Assembly (NCBI GenBank): GCA_002729235.1
Contig: PBTY01000013.1
Span: 4,609 to 68,608, forward strand
Source: Rickettsiales bacterium
GTDB taxonomy: Bacteria > Bacteroidota > Bacteroidia > Cytophagales > Cyclobacteriaceae
DNA length: 64,000 nt
Reading direction: 5' to 3'
Shown: positions 29,379 to 38,192 of the stretch, piece by piece
How positions within the stretch are numbered: position 1 is the first letter of the stretch
Layout of the letters: each line of letters opens with the position of its first letter
Notes under the pieces: generated by a model
Told to the model about the DNA's origin: nothing
What the model saw: the letters and a program-made list of their open reading frames with translations, nothing else
The model's database searches: none
Program-made: the position numbers and the translations under genes

Positions 29379-29754
29379 ATTAATCCGTAGGATAAGCGTA
29401 GCATTACTTGTCATTTGGACATTGGAGATGTTTTTCTTGTTGTTTACAAAACATACTCCCGGGAAGTCCTTTTTTCAATTCGAACATGCAGATAAAGTGG
29501 CTCATTTCGGGTTGTTTGGTGGGTGGAGCTTTCTGTTTTACTTTGGAGTAGCACAATATTTCAACCGAAAAATACTTTGGGCAATCGTTGTTTCGTTCTT
29601 ATTTGCGATTAGTACCGAAATAGTGCAGTACTTTATACCACATCGCGACGCAGAATGGTTAGATGGATTGGCCGATATGGTTGGTAGTACAGTTGGTGTT
29701 TTATTTGCAATTTTTATCAAAAAGGAACTATTCCGTATGGGAAAAGAGTTCTAA
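29368..29754 (+). CDS. VanZ-like membrane protein
   Basis: 128 residues, four membrane segments. VanZ family motif: [20 protein letters not shown] with the conserved D-K-x-x-H, and later [27 protein letters not shown]. Start is TTG within the end of gcvH. Function is unknown outside teicoplanin resistance in Gram-positives; here it is a general envelope gene next to gcvH, an arrangement seen in many Bacteroidota. Confidence 0.83.
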   Translation: MGSKLIRRISVALLVIWTLEMFFLLFTKHTPGKSFFQFEHADKVAHFGLFGGWSFLFYFGVAQYFNRKILWAIVVSFLFAISTEIVQYFIPHRDAEWLDGLADMVGSTVGVLFAIFIKKELFRMGKEF

Positions 29755-29760
29755 TAGATA

Positions 29761-29768
29761 TATATTTG
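29761..29768 (+). promoter_or_regulatory. -7 element of tonB
   Basis: TATATTTG matches TAnnTTTG, 36 bp before the ATG; no clear TTG at -33. Confidence 0.5.
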
Positions 29769-29804
29769 AGATCACTCTTGTAGTAAAGGTCAAAAAACAA
29801 TTAT

Positions 29805-30482
29805 ATGGAACCAAAGAAAAACCCTAAAGTAGACCTTACGCGGAAGTCAGGGATGTTGATGAACATCGGGCTTTGTGTGAGTTTACTATCGGTTATCGTT
29901 GCATTTGAGTGGAGAACCTATGATGAGTCAGGTATTCTGGATCTAGGTCAGGTGCAAGATGACTTTGAAGATATTATGGAGATTCCTCCTACGGAGCAAC
30001 CACCTCCCCCACCACCAAAAATTCAGCTTCCTGAAATCATAGAGGTTCCAGATGAAGAAGAAATCGAGGAGGAGATTGAGGTTGAATTAGATGTTGAGGT
30101 TACTGAAGAAACTGTAATCGAGGATATCGTATTCGAAGAAGCTCCTGAAGAAGAGGAAGTTGAAGAAGTATTTACAATTGTTGAAGACCAACCTGAGTTC
30201 CCAGGAGGTATGGCAGCATTCTACAAGTTCGTTGGTGACAACATGGACTACCCTTCTCAAGCAAGAAGAATGGGTATTGAAGGTAGAGTGTACGTTCAGT
30301 TCGTTGTGGACAAGGATGGTTCTGTAACTGAAGTAACTGCTGTAAAAGGTATTGGTGCTGGATGTGATGAAGAGGCTGAAAGAGTGCTTCGTACTGCTCC
30401 AAAATTCAAGCCTGGTAAGCAAAGAGGTAGAGCGGTAAAAGTACGAATGGTGCTTCCGATCATCTTCAAACTGAGCAACTAA
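29805..30482 (+). CDS. TonB family energy transducer
   Basis: 225 residues. Cytoplasmic basic N-terminus, one membrane helix at about 17-34, then a proline stretch (PPTEQPPPPPPKIQ) and a strongly acidic linker of Glu/Val/Ile repeats at about 75-125. The C-terminal TonB domain starts at PEFPGGMAAFYKFV and includes YPSQARRMGIEGRVYVQFVVDKDG and FKPGKQRGRAVKVRM. Carries proton-motive energy to outer-membrane receptors such as the SusC-like one at 62092. No exbB/exbD next to it. Single-gene unit closed by the terminator at 30507. Confidence 0.92.
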   Translation: MEPKKNPKVDLTRKSGMLMNIGLCVSLLSVIVAFEWRTYDESGILDLGQVQDDFEDIMEIPPTEQPPPPPPKIQLPEIIEVPDEEEIEEEIEVELDVEVTEETVIEDIVFEEAPEEEEVEEVFTIVEDQPEFPGGMAAFYKFVGDNMDYPSQARRMGIEGRVYVQFVVDKDGSVTEVTAVKGIGAGCDEEAERVLRTAPKFKPGKQRGRAVKVRMVLPIIFKLSN

Positions 30483-30506
30483 GAAATAATCTTATTCTTA
30501 TAAAGG

Positions 30507-30541
30507 AACCCTGACAAAGCATGGCTTGTCAGGGTTTTTTG
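30507..30541 (+). terminator. rho-independent terminator after tonB
   Basis: An 11-bp perfect stem (AACCCTGACAA with TTGTCAGGGTT) around an 8-nt loop, followed by a run of T. The strongest terminator in the window. Confidence 0.9.
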
Positions 30542-30672
30542 TTTTCTACCTTGATGTAGTATTGTAGTGTTCTTTATGGCGCTATGATGTAGTGTTGTTG
30601 TGGTGCAATCAGCGGTAATACGGTACATGTTATCATATCTTGAGCGGATTTTTTACATGAACAAACTCATTA

Positions 30673-32301
30673 ATGATTCGCATTATCACGTCTTTATTGT
30701 TATTCACATCGTTTTATTCATATAGTCAAGTGGTACTCAGAGATACCACACTAATCTGGAAGCATCATGACTTCACACTGAATGATGACCGCTCCGTGAT
30801 GGCTTACACCACTAACGATGATGAAATATCAACCGTAAGTTTTCAAGCTAAGGTTATTGAAAATAACTTAATCAAGTTGGTGGTAGTGCCAGAATATGGT
30901 GGACGAGTGATTTCCTTTGTTTACAAACCAACGGGGCACGAATATTTATACCAATCAGAATGTGGTTCCCCTTATGGAATGAATGATGGCAATTTCTATT
31001 ATGATTGGCTAATGGTCTATGGTGGAATATTCCCAACTTTTACTGAGCCAGAGCATGGCAAGGCATGGTTACTTCCCTGGAAATATGAAATTGTAACCAA
31101 TGACTCGGAGTTAGTGACATTGCGTATGTCTCTAAAAGACACGATTGATTACGCAGCTAAGCCAGGTAAATTCAATAATGGGATGACTGATATTACTTGT
31201 CAGGTAGATATTTCAGTATTTGCCAATCGCTCAACCTGGGATTTTGATGTTACTCTGATAAATAATCATTCTTCCACTCAAAATTATGAATATTGGACTT
31301 GCACTACCTTAACTCCGGGTTCAAAGATTGGTGATACAGGAAGTCCATTGGCATCTAAAATAGTAGCTCCAGTTGATGAGTATTTTGCAGGATGGAGCCC
31401 AAGCGCCTGGATTGGTGGATATGGAAGCGTGTATGACTTTGCTGATATTGACGAGCTCGGAGAATGGTCTGATATGGGTATCGCTTATGCCAATGAGATT
31501 CAAGACAATTACTGGGGTGTGATCAACCAGGAGAATCTAGAGGGGATATTCCGCATTGCGGATAATTCTGCTACCCCTGGCTTGAAACTCTGGACCTGGG
31601 GTCAGGGCAATGTGGGCAATAATCTGTTGGACTTCAGCAATGGAGGAGCAGATAACTATATCGAGTTATGGGCTGGGACTTCCAGAGAGTTTTTCGCTGA
31701 TGCTTACCTGGTATCAGATGAGACCAAATCATGGACGGAAACCTATATGGCCACTACGAATATGACTGATATCAAAGCCATTAATGGTGTCTGTGCTATT
31801 AATTTGTTTTGGAATTCAGAGGATCAATCATTAGTCTATGAATTTAATTCTTTTGATGATGAGGCCAATCTTAAGTTAACCATCTTCATAGAAAACGACG
31901 TAGCCCTCCAGAAGGAAATGGCTTTTGCTGAACTTGGGATTGTTGGATCAACTGCGCTGGAGAGCATTTCAGTCAATGGTTATTATTTGGTTAAGGCTAT
32001 AATTACCGATGAGTGGGACGCTCAAATTCTGAATTATGAGGAGGAGGTTTACATTGATGTCAACAGCCCTCTTGAAACCCGAGATCAGCATAATTTGATT
32101 GTCTATTCACAGAATCAGAATCAAATAATTGTTCAAGGATTGCCAGGTGAAATTCTGGTTACCGATATTCAAGGACGTATTATCAAACAGTTAGATCATG
32201 TCAAAGAAACTTCGGTGATCACAGTTCCCCAATCGGGTATTTATATAGTCACCATGAAGCAGGGCACGAATGTTCAAAGTAAGAAACTACTGGTTCGTTA
32301 A
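30673..32301 (+). CDS. secreted DUF5107 protein with T9SS C-terminal sorting domain
   Basis: 542 residues. Signal peptide MIRIITSLLLFTSFYSYSQ. The region about 40-340 resembles DUF5107, a galactose-mutarotase-like fold: IKLVVVPEYGGRVISFVYKPTGHEYLYQ, FTEPEHGKAWLLPW, YIELWAGTS. The last about 70 residues are a T9SS type A sorting domain: IQGRIIKQLD, then VPQSGIYIVTMKQG and KKLLVR at the very end. It should be exported by the Sec system and then by SprA to the surface or medium. A role on carbohydrate is inferred only from the fold. It overlaps the convergent hutF by 15 bp. Confidence 0.82.
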   Translation: MIRIITSLLLFTSFYSYSQVVLRDTTLIWKHHDFTLNDDRSVMAYTTNDDEISTVSFQAKVIENNLIKLVVVPEYGGRVISFVYKPTGHEYLYQSECGSPYGMNDGNFYYDWLMVYGGIFPTFTEPEHGKAWLLPWKYEIVTNDSELVTLRMSLKDTIDYAAKPGKFNNGMTDITCQVDISVFANRSTWDFDVTLINNHSSTQNYEYWTCTTLTPGSKIGDTGSPLASKIVAPVDEYFAGWSPSAWIGGYGSVYDFADIDELGEWSDMGIAYANEIQDNYWGVINQENLEGIFRIADNSATPGLKLWTWGQGNVGNNLLDFSNGGADNYIELWAGTSREFFADAYLVSDETKSWTETYMATTNMTDIKAINGVCAINLFWNSEDQSLVYEFNSFDDEANLKLTIFIENDVALQKEMAFAELGIVGSTALESISVNGYYLVKAIITDEWDAQILNYEEEVYIDVNSPLETRDQHNLIVYSQNQNQIIVQGLPGEILVTDIQGRIIKQLDHVKETSVITVPQSGIYIVTMKQGTNVQSKKLLVR

Positions 32302-33684
32302 TCGACAGCAATTACCCCACAATTCTTTCATCGATTGAGAAAACTGGGGCTTGATTGTTTCTGCACTGATGTGTTGATTGTTTCTGACCACCCATTCTCC
32401 ATTAATAATCGTTCCTAAAGTTTGTGTTTGATCACTACTATAGGTTATCTTATTCGTTAGATGTGTCAATTTGCCACTTGATAACAAAGGAGCATGAGCA
32501 TCATAAACGACCGCATCTAATGGTTGACCTGGAGCAAAGAACATGTTAGGAGTATTTCCCATAGCATTTTGTCCATTTTTCCAGACCATTTGTATTGCAT
32601 TGAGTCCACTATCTCCGGAGGTAGTAGTGCAAAAGGTGTCCCTATTGTGCGAATAAATTCGCTGACCATAATCAAGAGTTCTTAGCTCTTCTAATGGGTT
32701 TAGGCTAACGTGACTATCGGTACCAATGCTCCATTGTCCTTCGGCTTGTTGGAATTCTGCTAGTCTGAATCGTCCATCTCCTAAATTACCTTCTGTAGTT
32801 GGGCATAAAACGACTCGCGCGCCTGATCGTGCAATCCCGACAACTTCTGAGTCACTTAAATGCGTCGCATGAACTAGGTGAAAATTAGAGGTTACGTTGG
32901 TGTTGTTGATTAGCCATTCTACTGGTCGTTGTTTGGTTTGGACAATACAGGAATCAACTTCTTTGAGCTGCTCCGCAATATGAATGTGAAATGGAATGGA
33001 CTCACTAATATCAGCACATATTGTCTGAACATCTTCGAGTTTTACTGCTCTCAAAGAATGAATACCCATTCCAAGTTGTGCATGCTCATGTTTAGATACT
33101 ATCGATTTAGAAGCCTCCAACAATCTGTAGTATTCTTCATTAGTTGTAGAAATGAACCTTCTTTGCTGAACTTCGGCAGGTTGATTAAATCCCCCTTGCT
33201 GGTAATACATTGGAACTAAGGTGATCTTAATTCCGGCAGTTTTTGCAGCTAAGATTAGTCGCTCACCCATTTCTGCAAGGTTCGAATGATGTTTACCATT
33301 CCGATCATGATGCAAATAGTGGAATTCTGCCACAGAGGTATACCCATGTCGTACCATTTCGGCATACAGCATGCTGGCAACATCTTCTAGTTGTTCTGGT
33401 GAAATCTTTAGCGCCAGTTCATACATGTTTTTCCGCCAACTCCAGAAGTCGTCTCGTTGACCTGTCATAGAGTGGAGTTCCGCCATTCCTGCCATGGCAT
33501 ATTGGAAGGCATGTGAGTGAGCATTTTGAAATCCAGGCAATGCGAATCCATTGACAAATTCTGAAGAAGGGTCTTTTGAATTTTCCTCAATGGTTTGAAT
33601 GACTCCAGATTGATCAGTGGTCACCAGAACGTCTTCTAACCATCCATCATTTGTAAGCAACCCTTTGAAACGATACTTTTTCAT
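32287..33684 (-). CDS. hutF: formimidoylglutamate deiminase
   Basis: Hydrolyses N-formimidoyl-L-glutamate to N-formylglutamate and ammonia. 465 residues, metal-dependent amidohydrolase. Metal ligands His56 and His58 in QNAHSHAFQYAM, then the HutF-type run YTSVAEFHYLHHDRNG, FHIHIAEQ and GTDSHVSLNPLEELR. HutI (imidazolonepropionase) was considered, but the HSHAFQ-AMAGMAE start and length fit HutF. Last gene of the hut operon, 1 bp after hutG. Confidence 0.9.
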   Translation of the reverse strand: MKKYRFKGLLTNDGWLEDVLVTTDQSGVIQTIEENSKDPSSEFVNGFALPGFQNAHSHAFQYAMAGMAELHSMTGQRDDFWSWRKNMYELALKISPEQLEDVASMLYAEMVRHGYTSVAEFHYLHHDRNGKHHSNLAEMGERLILAAKTAGIKITLVPMYYQQGGFNQPAEVQQRRFISTTNEEYYRLLEASKSIVSKHEHAQLGMGIHSLRAVKLEDVQTICADISESIPFHIHIAEQLKEVDSCIVQTKQRPVEWLINNTNVTSNFHLVHATHLSDSEVVGIARSGARVVLCPTTEGNLGDGRFRLAEFQQAEGQWSIGTDSHVSLNPLEELRTLDYGQRIYSHNRDTFCTTTSGDSGLNAIQMVWKNGQNAMGNTPNMFFAPGQPLDAVVYDAHAPLLSSGKLTHLTNKITYSSDQTQTLGTIINGEWVVRNNQHISAETIKPQFSQSMKELWGNCCRLTNQ

Positions 33685-33685
33685 C

Positions 33686-34477
33686 TTAGAGGATTTTAAT
33701 CAGTTCGGAGAACATATTTTTTAGAATTCCTCGAATTTCTTCAGCTCTTGCTTCATCATATTTGGTTTCTGAGTCATCCATGTAGTTGGTTTTGGCCATT
33801 TCTAGTTGAAGCGCATGAATATTTTTCTCGGGCATACCAAAGTATCTCGTGATGTGGCCTCCCTTGAAAGGGTGATTGTGTTGGAAGTTGTATTTCCCAA
33901 TACCTAATGAGTTGAAAGCAGATCGAATAATTTCCTTGCTGGCGGATTGCTCATCATTATCTCCCAAAATCAAATCTGGAAAAGGTTCTTGCCGAATTCC
34001 TGGCACTACTTTTCTGATGGAATGAGCATCAAATAAAAGGGCGTAACCAAATTGGGCTTTGATGTCCTCCAGTAATTGCTGGACTTTCTGATAGTACGGA
34101 CGGTAATATGCTTCAACTCTTCTTGATATTTCCTGTTCGTCCGGAGTTGGTCCGTCATACAATGATTCACCATTGAAGTTCGTATGTGGAACAATACCGG
34201 TAATGACTCTTCCATCATTGTAAAGAGGTTTACTGTCAGGGTCTCTATTTAGGTCGATTACCCACCGGCAATAATTAGCTGTAATCATCTGGATACCCAT
34301 CGATGGCGCAAAATCATACAACCGATCAATGAACCAGTCTGCATCGTCTGGATTATCAATCACTTCGGGCTTCATTCCAGCTCTCACCTCGGGTGGGAAG
34401 TAAGTGCCTGAATGTGGCGAACTAATGATGATTGGTACTTGAGTTGATGTTGGTTCTATGATATTATAGATATCCAT
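33686..34477 (-). CDS. hutG: N-formylglutamate amidohydrolase (deformylase)
   Basis: Releases formate and glutamate from N-formylglutamate, the last step of histidine breakdown. 263 residues. Family motifs: ISSPHSGTYFPPE, VIDLNRDPDSKPLY, LLFDAHSIR, DLILGDND and HNHPFKGGHITRYFG. Sits between hutU and hutF; its presence with hutF shows the two-step deiminase/deformylase branch, not the arginase-like HutG formiminase. Confidence 0.9.
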   Translation of the reverse strand: MDIYNIIEPTSTQVPIIISSPHSGTYFPPEVRAGMKPEVIDNPDDADWFIDRLYDFAPSMGIQMITANYCRWVIDLNRDPDSKPLYNDGRVITGIVPHTNFNGESLYDGPTPDEQEISRRVEAYYRPYYQKVQQLLEDIKAQFGYALLFDAHSIRKVVPGIRQEPFPDLILGDNDEQSASKEIIRSAFNSLGIGKYNFQHNHPFKGGHITRYFGMPEKNIHALQLEMAKTNYMDDSETKYDEARAEEIRGILKNMFSELIKIL

Positions 34478-34506
34478 AGTTGAATGTTAATTCTGAAAGT
34501 TAGAAG

Positions 34507-36510
34507 TTACTTTTTTAGGTTAATAAAAATTTCATCATCGACCAGGTTCGGCAAGGTTACTTGAAGCCCTGGAGTGCGCTCCATTTCTCTTTTGATTGCA
34601 AATAAAGCTTCTTCATTTCTTGCCCAACTCCTTCTGGCTATTCCATTGTTTACATCAAAGAATAGCATGTTTTTAATATTCTCATCAGCCGCTTCCGATC
34701 CATCCAGAAGCATACCGAATCCACCATTAATTACTTCTCCCCAGCCTACACCGCCTCCATTATGGATGCTTACCCAGGTGGCTCCCCGGAATCCATCTCC
34801 GATTACATTGTGGATGGCCATGTCTGCAGTGAATTGTGAGCCATCATAAATATTTGAGGTTTCTCGATATGGAGAATCTGTACCACTTACATCGTGATGG
34901 TCACGACCGAGTACAACAGGTGCTGAAATGACACCATCTCTAATAGCTTTATTGAAAGCAAGAGCTAATTTCATTCTCCCTTCTGCATCTGAATATAGAA
35001 TCCTTGCTTGAGACCCAACTACTAATTGATTGGACTCTGCTTCCTCAATCCAATGAATGTTATCAGCCATTTGTTGCTGGATTTGGACTGGTGCTTCAGC
35101 TGCAATTTCTTTGAGGACTGAAGCTGCTAATTGGTCTGTTGTTCTGAGATCTTCAGGCTTGCCGGAAGTACATACCCATCTAAACGGACCAAATCCAAGG
35201 TCAAAGCACATCGGTCCTAGAATATCCTGAACATAGGAAGGATATCTAAAATCTATCTCATTCTCAGCCATAATCTCGGCTCCAGCCCGTGATGATTCTA
35301 ATAAGAATGCATTACCATAATCAAAAAAGTAAGTTCCTTGTTCATGGTGAGCGTTGACCGCTGCCACATGTCTTCTCAATGATTGTTGTACTTCAGATTT
35401 AAATCCATCAGGGTTGTTGGCCATCATTTCCTTTGCCTCATCAAAGGAGATCCCTGCGGGATAGTATCCTCCAGACCATGGATTGTGAAGTGAAGTCTGG
35501 TCCGAGCCCACAGTAATTTGGATATTTTCTTCCAGGAACTTCTCCCACACATCCACCACGTTTCCTACATACGCTATGGAAACCACTTTCTTATTGGATT
35601 GCGCCTCTTTTACTGTTGTTACTAAATCACCCAGGGTTTCCACCAACACATCTACCCAACCTTGTTCATGTCGTTTGTGAGCTGCTAATGGATTTACTTC
35701 TGCACACACGGTGATACATCCTACAATATTTCCGGATTTAGGTTGTGCGCCACTCATTCCTCCAAGACCAGCTGTCAGGAAAATATGGCCAGATGGAGAA
35801 GCACTGTTGCCTAGTTTTTTACGGAAAGCGTTCATCAAAGTGATGGTGGTGCCATGAACGATTCCCTGGGGTCCAATATACATGTAAGAACCAGCCGTCA
35901 TTTGACCATACTGAGTCACACCTAGTGCATTGAATTTTTCCCAATCGTCGGGTTTGGAATAGTTTGGGATCATCATGCCGTTTGTGATTACAACTCTTGG
36001 TGCAACTGGAGAGGATGGGAAGAGACCCATTGGATGGCCAGAATACATGTGCAAGGACTGATTTTCATCCATCTCCGACAAGTATTTCATGGTCAACAGA
36101 TACTGAGCCCAATTCTGGAAAACAGCACCATTACCACCATATGTGATCAGTTCTTCTGGGTGCTGAGCCACTCTTGGGTCCAGGTTGTTTTGAATCATCA
36201 GCATGATTGCTGCCGCTGCCTGACATTTTGCCGGGTAATCAGAAATAGATCTAGCATACATGTCATATTCCGGCATAAACCGATACATATAAATGCGTCC
36301 AAAGGCATTTAATTCTTCTAAAAACTCCGAGGCCAATACGGAATGCCATTCCGCTGGGAAGTAGCGAAGTGCATTTCTCAAAGCCAATAATTTCTCATCG
36401 TTAGAGAGGATGTCTTTTCTTTTAGGAGCATGGCTGACATCTGGATTAGGCTTTTTTGGTTGAGGTAATTCAGAGGGTATGCCTTGAGTGATTAATTCTT
36501 TGAAATTCAT
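34507..36510 (-). CDS. hutU: urocanate hydratase
   Basis: Adds water to urocanate to give imidazolone propionate, using tightly bound NAD+. 667 residues, about 110 longer than the common 550-residue enzyme; the extra length is spread over the N-terminus and inserts and matches the long Bacteroidota type. Motifs: ITYGGNGAVFQNWAQY, SGHPMGLFPS, TAGLGGMSGAQPKSGNI, IHNGGGVGWGEVINGGFGM. Transcribed from hutH and followed by hutG after 29 bp. Confidence 0.93.
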   Translation of the reverse strand: MNFKELITQGIPSELPQPKKPNPDVSHAPKRKDILSNDEKLLALRNALRYFPAEWHSVLASEFLEELNAFGRIYMYRFMPEYDMYARSISDYPAKCQAAAAIMLMIQNNLDPRVAQHPEELITYGGNGAVFQNWAQYLLTMKYLSEMDENQSLHMYSGHPMGLFPSSPVAPRVVITNGMMIPNYSKPDDWEKFNALGVTQYGQMTAGSYMYIGPQGIVHGTTITLMNAFRKKLGNSASPSGHIFLTAGLGGMSGAQPKSGNIVGCITVCAEVNPLAAHKRHEQGWVDVLVETLGDLVTTVKEAQSNKKVVSIAYVGNVVDVWEKFLEENIQITVGSDQTSLHNPWSGGYYPAGISFDEAKEMMANNPDGFKSEVQQSLRRHVAAVNAHHEQGTYFFDYGNAFLLESSRAGAEIMAENEIDFRYPSYVQDILGPMCFDLGFGPFRWVCTSGKPEDLRTTDQLAASVLKEIAAEAPVQIQQQMADNIHWIEEAESNQLVVGSQARILYSDAEGRMKLALAFNKAIRDGVISAPVVLGRDHHDVSGTDSPYRETSNIYDGSQFTADMAIHNVIGDGFRGATWVSIHNGGGVGWGEVINGGFGMLLDGSEAADENIKNMLFFDVNNGIARRSWARNEEALFAIKREMERTPGLQVTLPNLVDDEIFINLKK

Positions 36511-36551
36511 TTTTTGAATGGTTTTATTTCAATCAATGAGTGTTAATTTTT

Positions 36552-38105
36552 TTAGTACTGGTCGAAATCCTGGTAATAGCTACTGGACTTTGCCATATCT
36601 GAGATTGTATCTGTTAACCGACCAGAATTGACAAGATCTTTGGTTGCATCCATGAAGCCAGTCATTATTTGATCCTTTTCGATGTGTGGCACCCGCTCAC
36701 GAACCAGGGCATGAAGTTCTTCCATTTTGGCACTGGATTTTAAAGGTCGGTGATAGTCCATAGCCTGAGCAGCACACATCAATTCGATACCTAGTATTTG
36801 TTCGGTGTTGCTAATTACCCTTAGTGCTTTTCTTGCTCCGATAGATCCCATACTCACATGATCTTCCTGGCCAAGAGATGTAGGTATGCTGTCAGCACTA
36901 GATGGGAAGCATAGCCCTTTATTCTCGCTAGCTAAAGCAGCAGTGGTGTATTGCACAATCATGAAGCCTGAGTTGGTACCCGTTTCCTTCATTAACAACT
37001 TTGGTACACCGGGTGTGTCTCCTTCCAGAGACAAGTAAATTCTTCTATCTGAGATGTTTCCAATCTCAGCTGCACAAAGACAAGCATAGTCAATTGGTAA
37101 TGCCATTGGCTGACCATGGAAGTTTCCACCACTAATTGTTCGTTCTCGGTCAAGGACTATTGGATTGTCTGTCACAGAGTTCAACTCGATTTCGAGCATT
37201 TCTTTCAGGTGCTTCCAACTTGTTCGGCTTGCACCATGAACCTGAGGCATGCATCTCAAACTATAGGGGTCTTGTACTCGAGCACAACCTATGTGTGAAT
37301 GGACCACCTCCGACCCATCAAGTAGAGCTCTAATGCGTTCTGCAACATATTGATTGCCTGGATATGGCCTGATGTCGTGTAACTCCTGGCTGAATGGTTT
37401 GACGGAACCTTTTAATCCTTCGATCATCATAGCTCCGGTAATATCGGCACAGGTAAGTGCGTTGTGAAGCCTTTCTACCATTTGGACTGCATGAGCTGCA
37501 ATGAACTGAGTGCCATTGATCAATGCCAAGCCTTCTTTAGGTGATAATTGTATTGGCTCAACACCAAGTTGAGATAAGACGTCACCAGCTGATCGTATTT
37601 CATTTCGATAACGGACTTCTCCTAAACCTATTAATGGCAGGAATACATGAGAAAGTGGCGCCAGATCACCCGATGCACCCACAGAGCCTTGGGCAGGAAC
37701 AACTGGAGTTATACCTTCTTCAAGCATCCAGATCATTCGTTCTAGTGTAGGAAGGGCAATACCCGAAAAGCCTTTTGATAATGCTTGTAATTTCAGAACT
37801 ATCATCAATCGGACTTGCTCATCAGTGAGAAGTTTACCAACACCCACGGCATGACTCATCAAAATATTCGTTTGCAGTTGGATTAAATCCTGGTTAGATA
37901 CTCTTGTCGTGCAAAGAGGGCCAAAACCTGTATTTATTCCATAAACTGCACGTTCACCAGATGCTATCTGAGCAACATCGTTATAGCTGCTGATTACTTT
38001 TTCCTTTACTTCCGGAGTGATTATTCCTTTCATTGCTCCACGGGCAATGCTTATTGCCAATCCTGCGGTAAGTTTTTGTGAGCCGTATTCGAAGGTGTTT
38101 GCCAT
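36552..38105 (-). CDS. hutH: histidine ammonia-lyase
   Basis: Deaminates histidine to urocanate. 517 residues. The MIO prosthetic group would form from Ala144-Ser145-Gly146 in SVGASGDLAPLSH. Other landmarks: YGINTGFGPL, ALINGTQF, GNFHGQPMAL, SADSIPTSLGQEDHVSMG. First gene of the hut operon; its promoter region is shared with the divergent LysR gene, so it is probably controlled by that protein. Confidence 0.95.
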   Translation of the reverse strand: MANTFEYGSQKLTAGLAISIARGAMKGIITPEVKEKVISSYNDVAQIASGERAVYGINTGFGPLCTTRVSNQDLIQLQTNILMSHAVGVGKLLTDEQVRLMIVLKLQALSKGFSGIALPTLERMIWMLEEGITPVVPAQGSVGASGDLAPLSHVFLPLIGLGEVRYRNEIRSAGDVLSQLGVEPIQLSPKEGLALINGTQFIAAHAVQMVERLHNALTCADITGAMMIEGLKGSVKPFSQELHDIRPYPGNQYVAERIRALLDGSEVVHSHIGCARVQDPYSLRCMPQVHGASRTSWKHLKEMLEIELNSVTDNPIVLDRERTISGGNFHGQPMALPIDYACLCAAEIGNISDRRIYLSLEGDTPGVPKLLMKETGTNSGFMIVQYTTAALASENKGLCFPSSADSIPTSLGQEDHVSMGSIGARKALRVISNTEQILGIELMCAAQAMDYHRPLKSSAKMEELHALVRERVPHIEKDQIMTGFMDATKDLVNSGRLTDTISDMAKSSSYYQDFDQY

Positions 38106-38132
38106 ATGCTAATAGGGAAATAGTCTGTTTTT

Positions 38133-38140
38133 CAAATTTA
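38133..38140 (-). promoter_or_regulatory. -7 element of hutH
   Basis: TAAATTTG on the minus strand, 28 bp before the hutH ATG. No TTG near -33, which would fit dependence on an activator. Confidence 0.5.
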
Positions 38141-38172
38141 CGAGTTAGCTTTAATATCTAGAAATACCATAT

Positions 38173-38192
38173 TAGTCATTAATTAATAACTA
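38173..38192. promoter_or_regulatory. 20-bp palindrome over the LysR start (candidate LysR operator)
   Basis: TAGTcATTAATTAATaACTA is symmetrical except for one base pair (position 5 with 16). It ends on the A of the lysR ATG and lies in the hutH-lysR intergenic region. Place and form suit a LysR-type T-N11-A operator with autorepression. A weaker 15-bp dyad (TAG...CTA) is at 38146-38160, closer to the hutH -7. Confidence 0.6.

Noticed and set aside
30542-30672. Hidden gene or regulatory RNA between tonB terminator and the DUF5107 gene
   Set aside because: Only loosely repeated GATGTAGT words were seen; no ORF, stable fold or promoter match.
32287-33684. Reading as imidazolonepropionase (HutI)
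   Set aside because: Length, the HSHAFQ start motif and EFHYLHHD are those of formimidoylglutamate deiminase.
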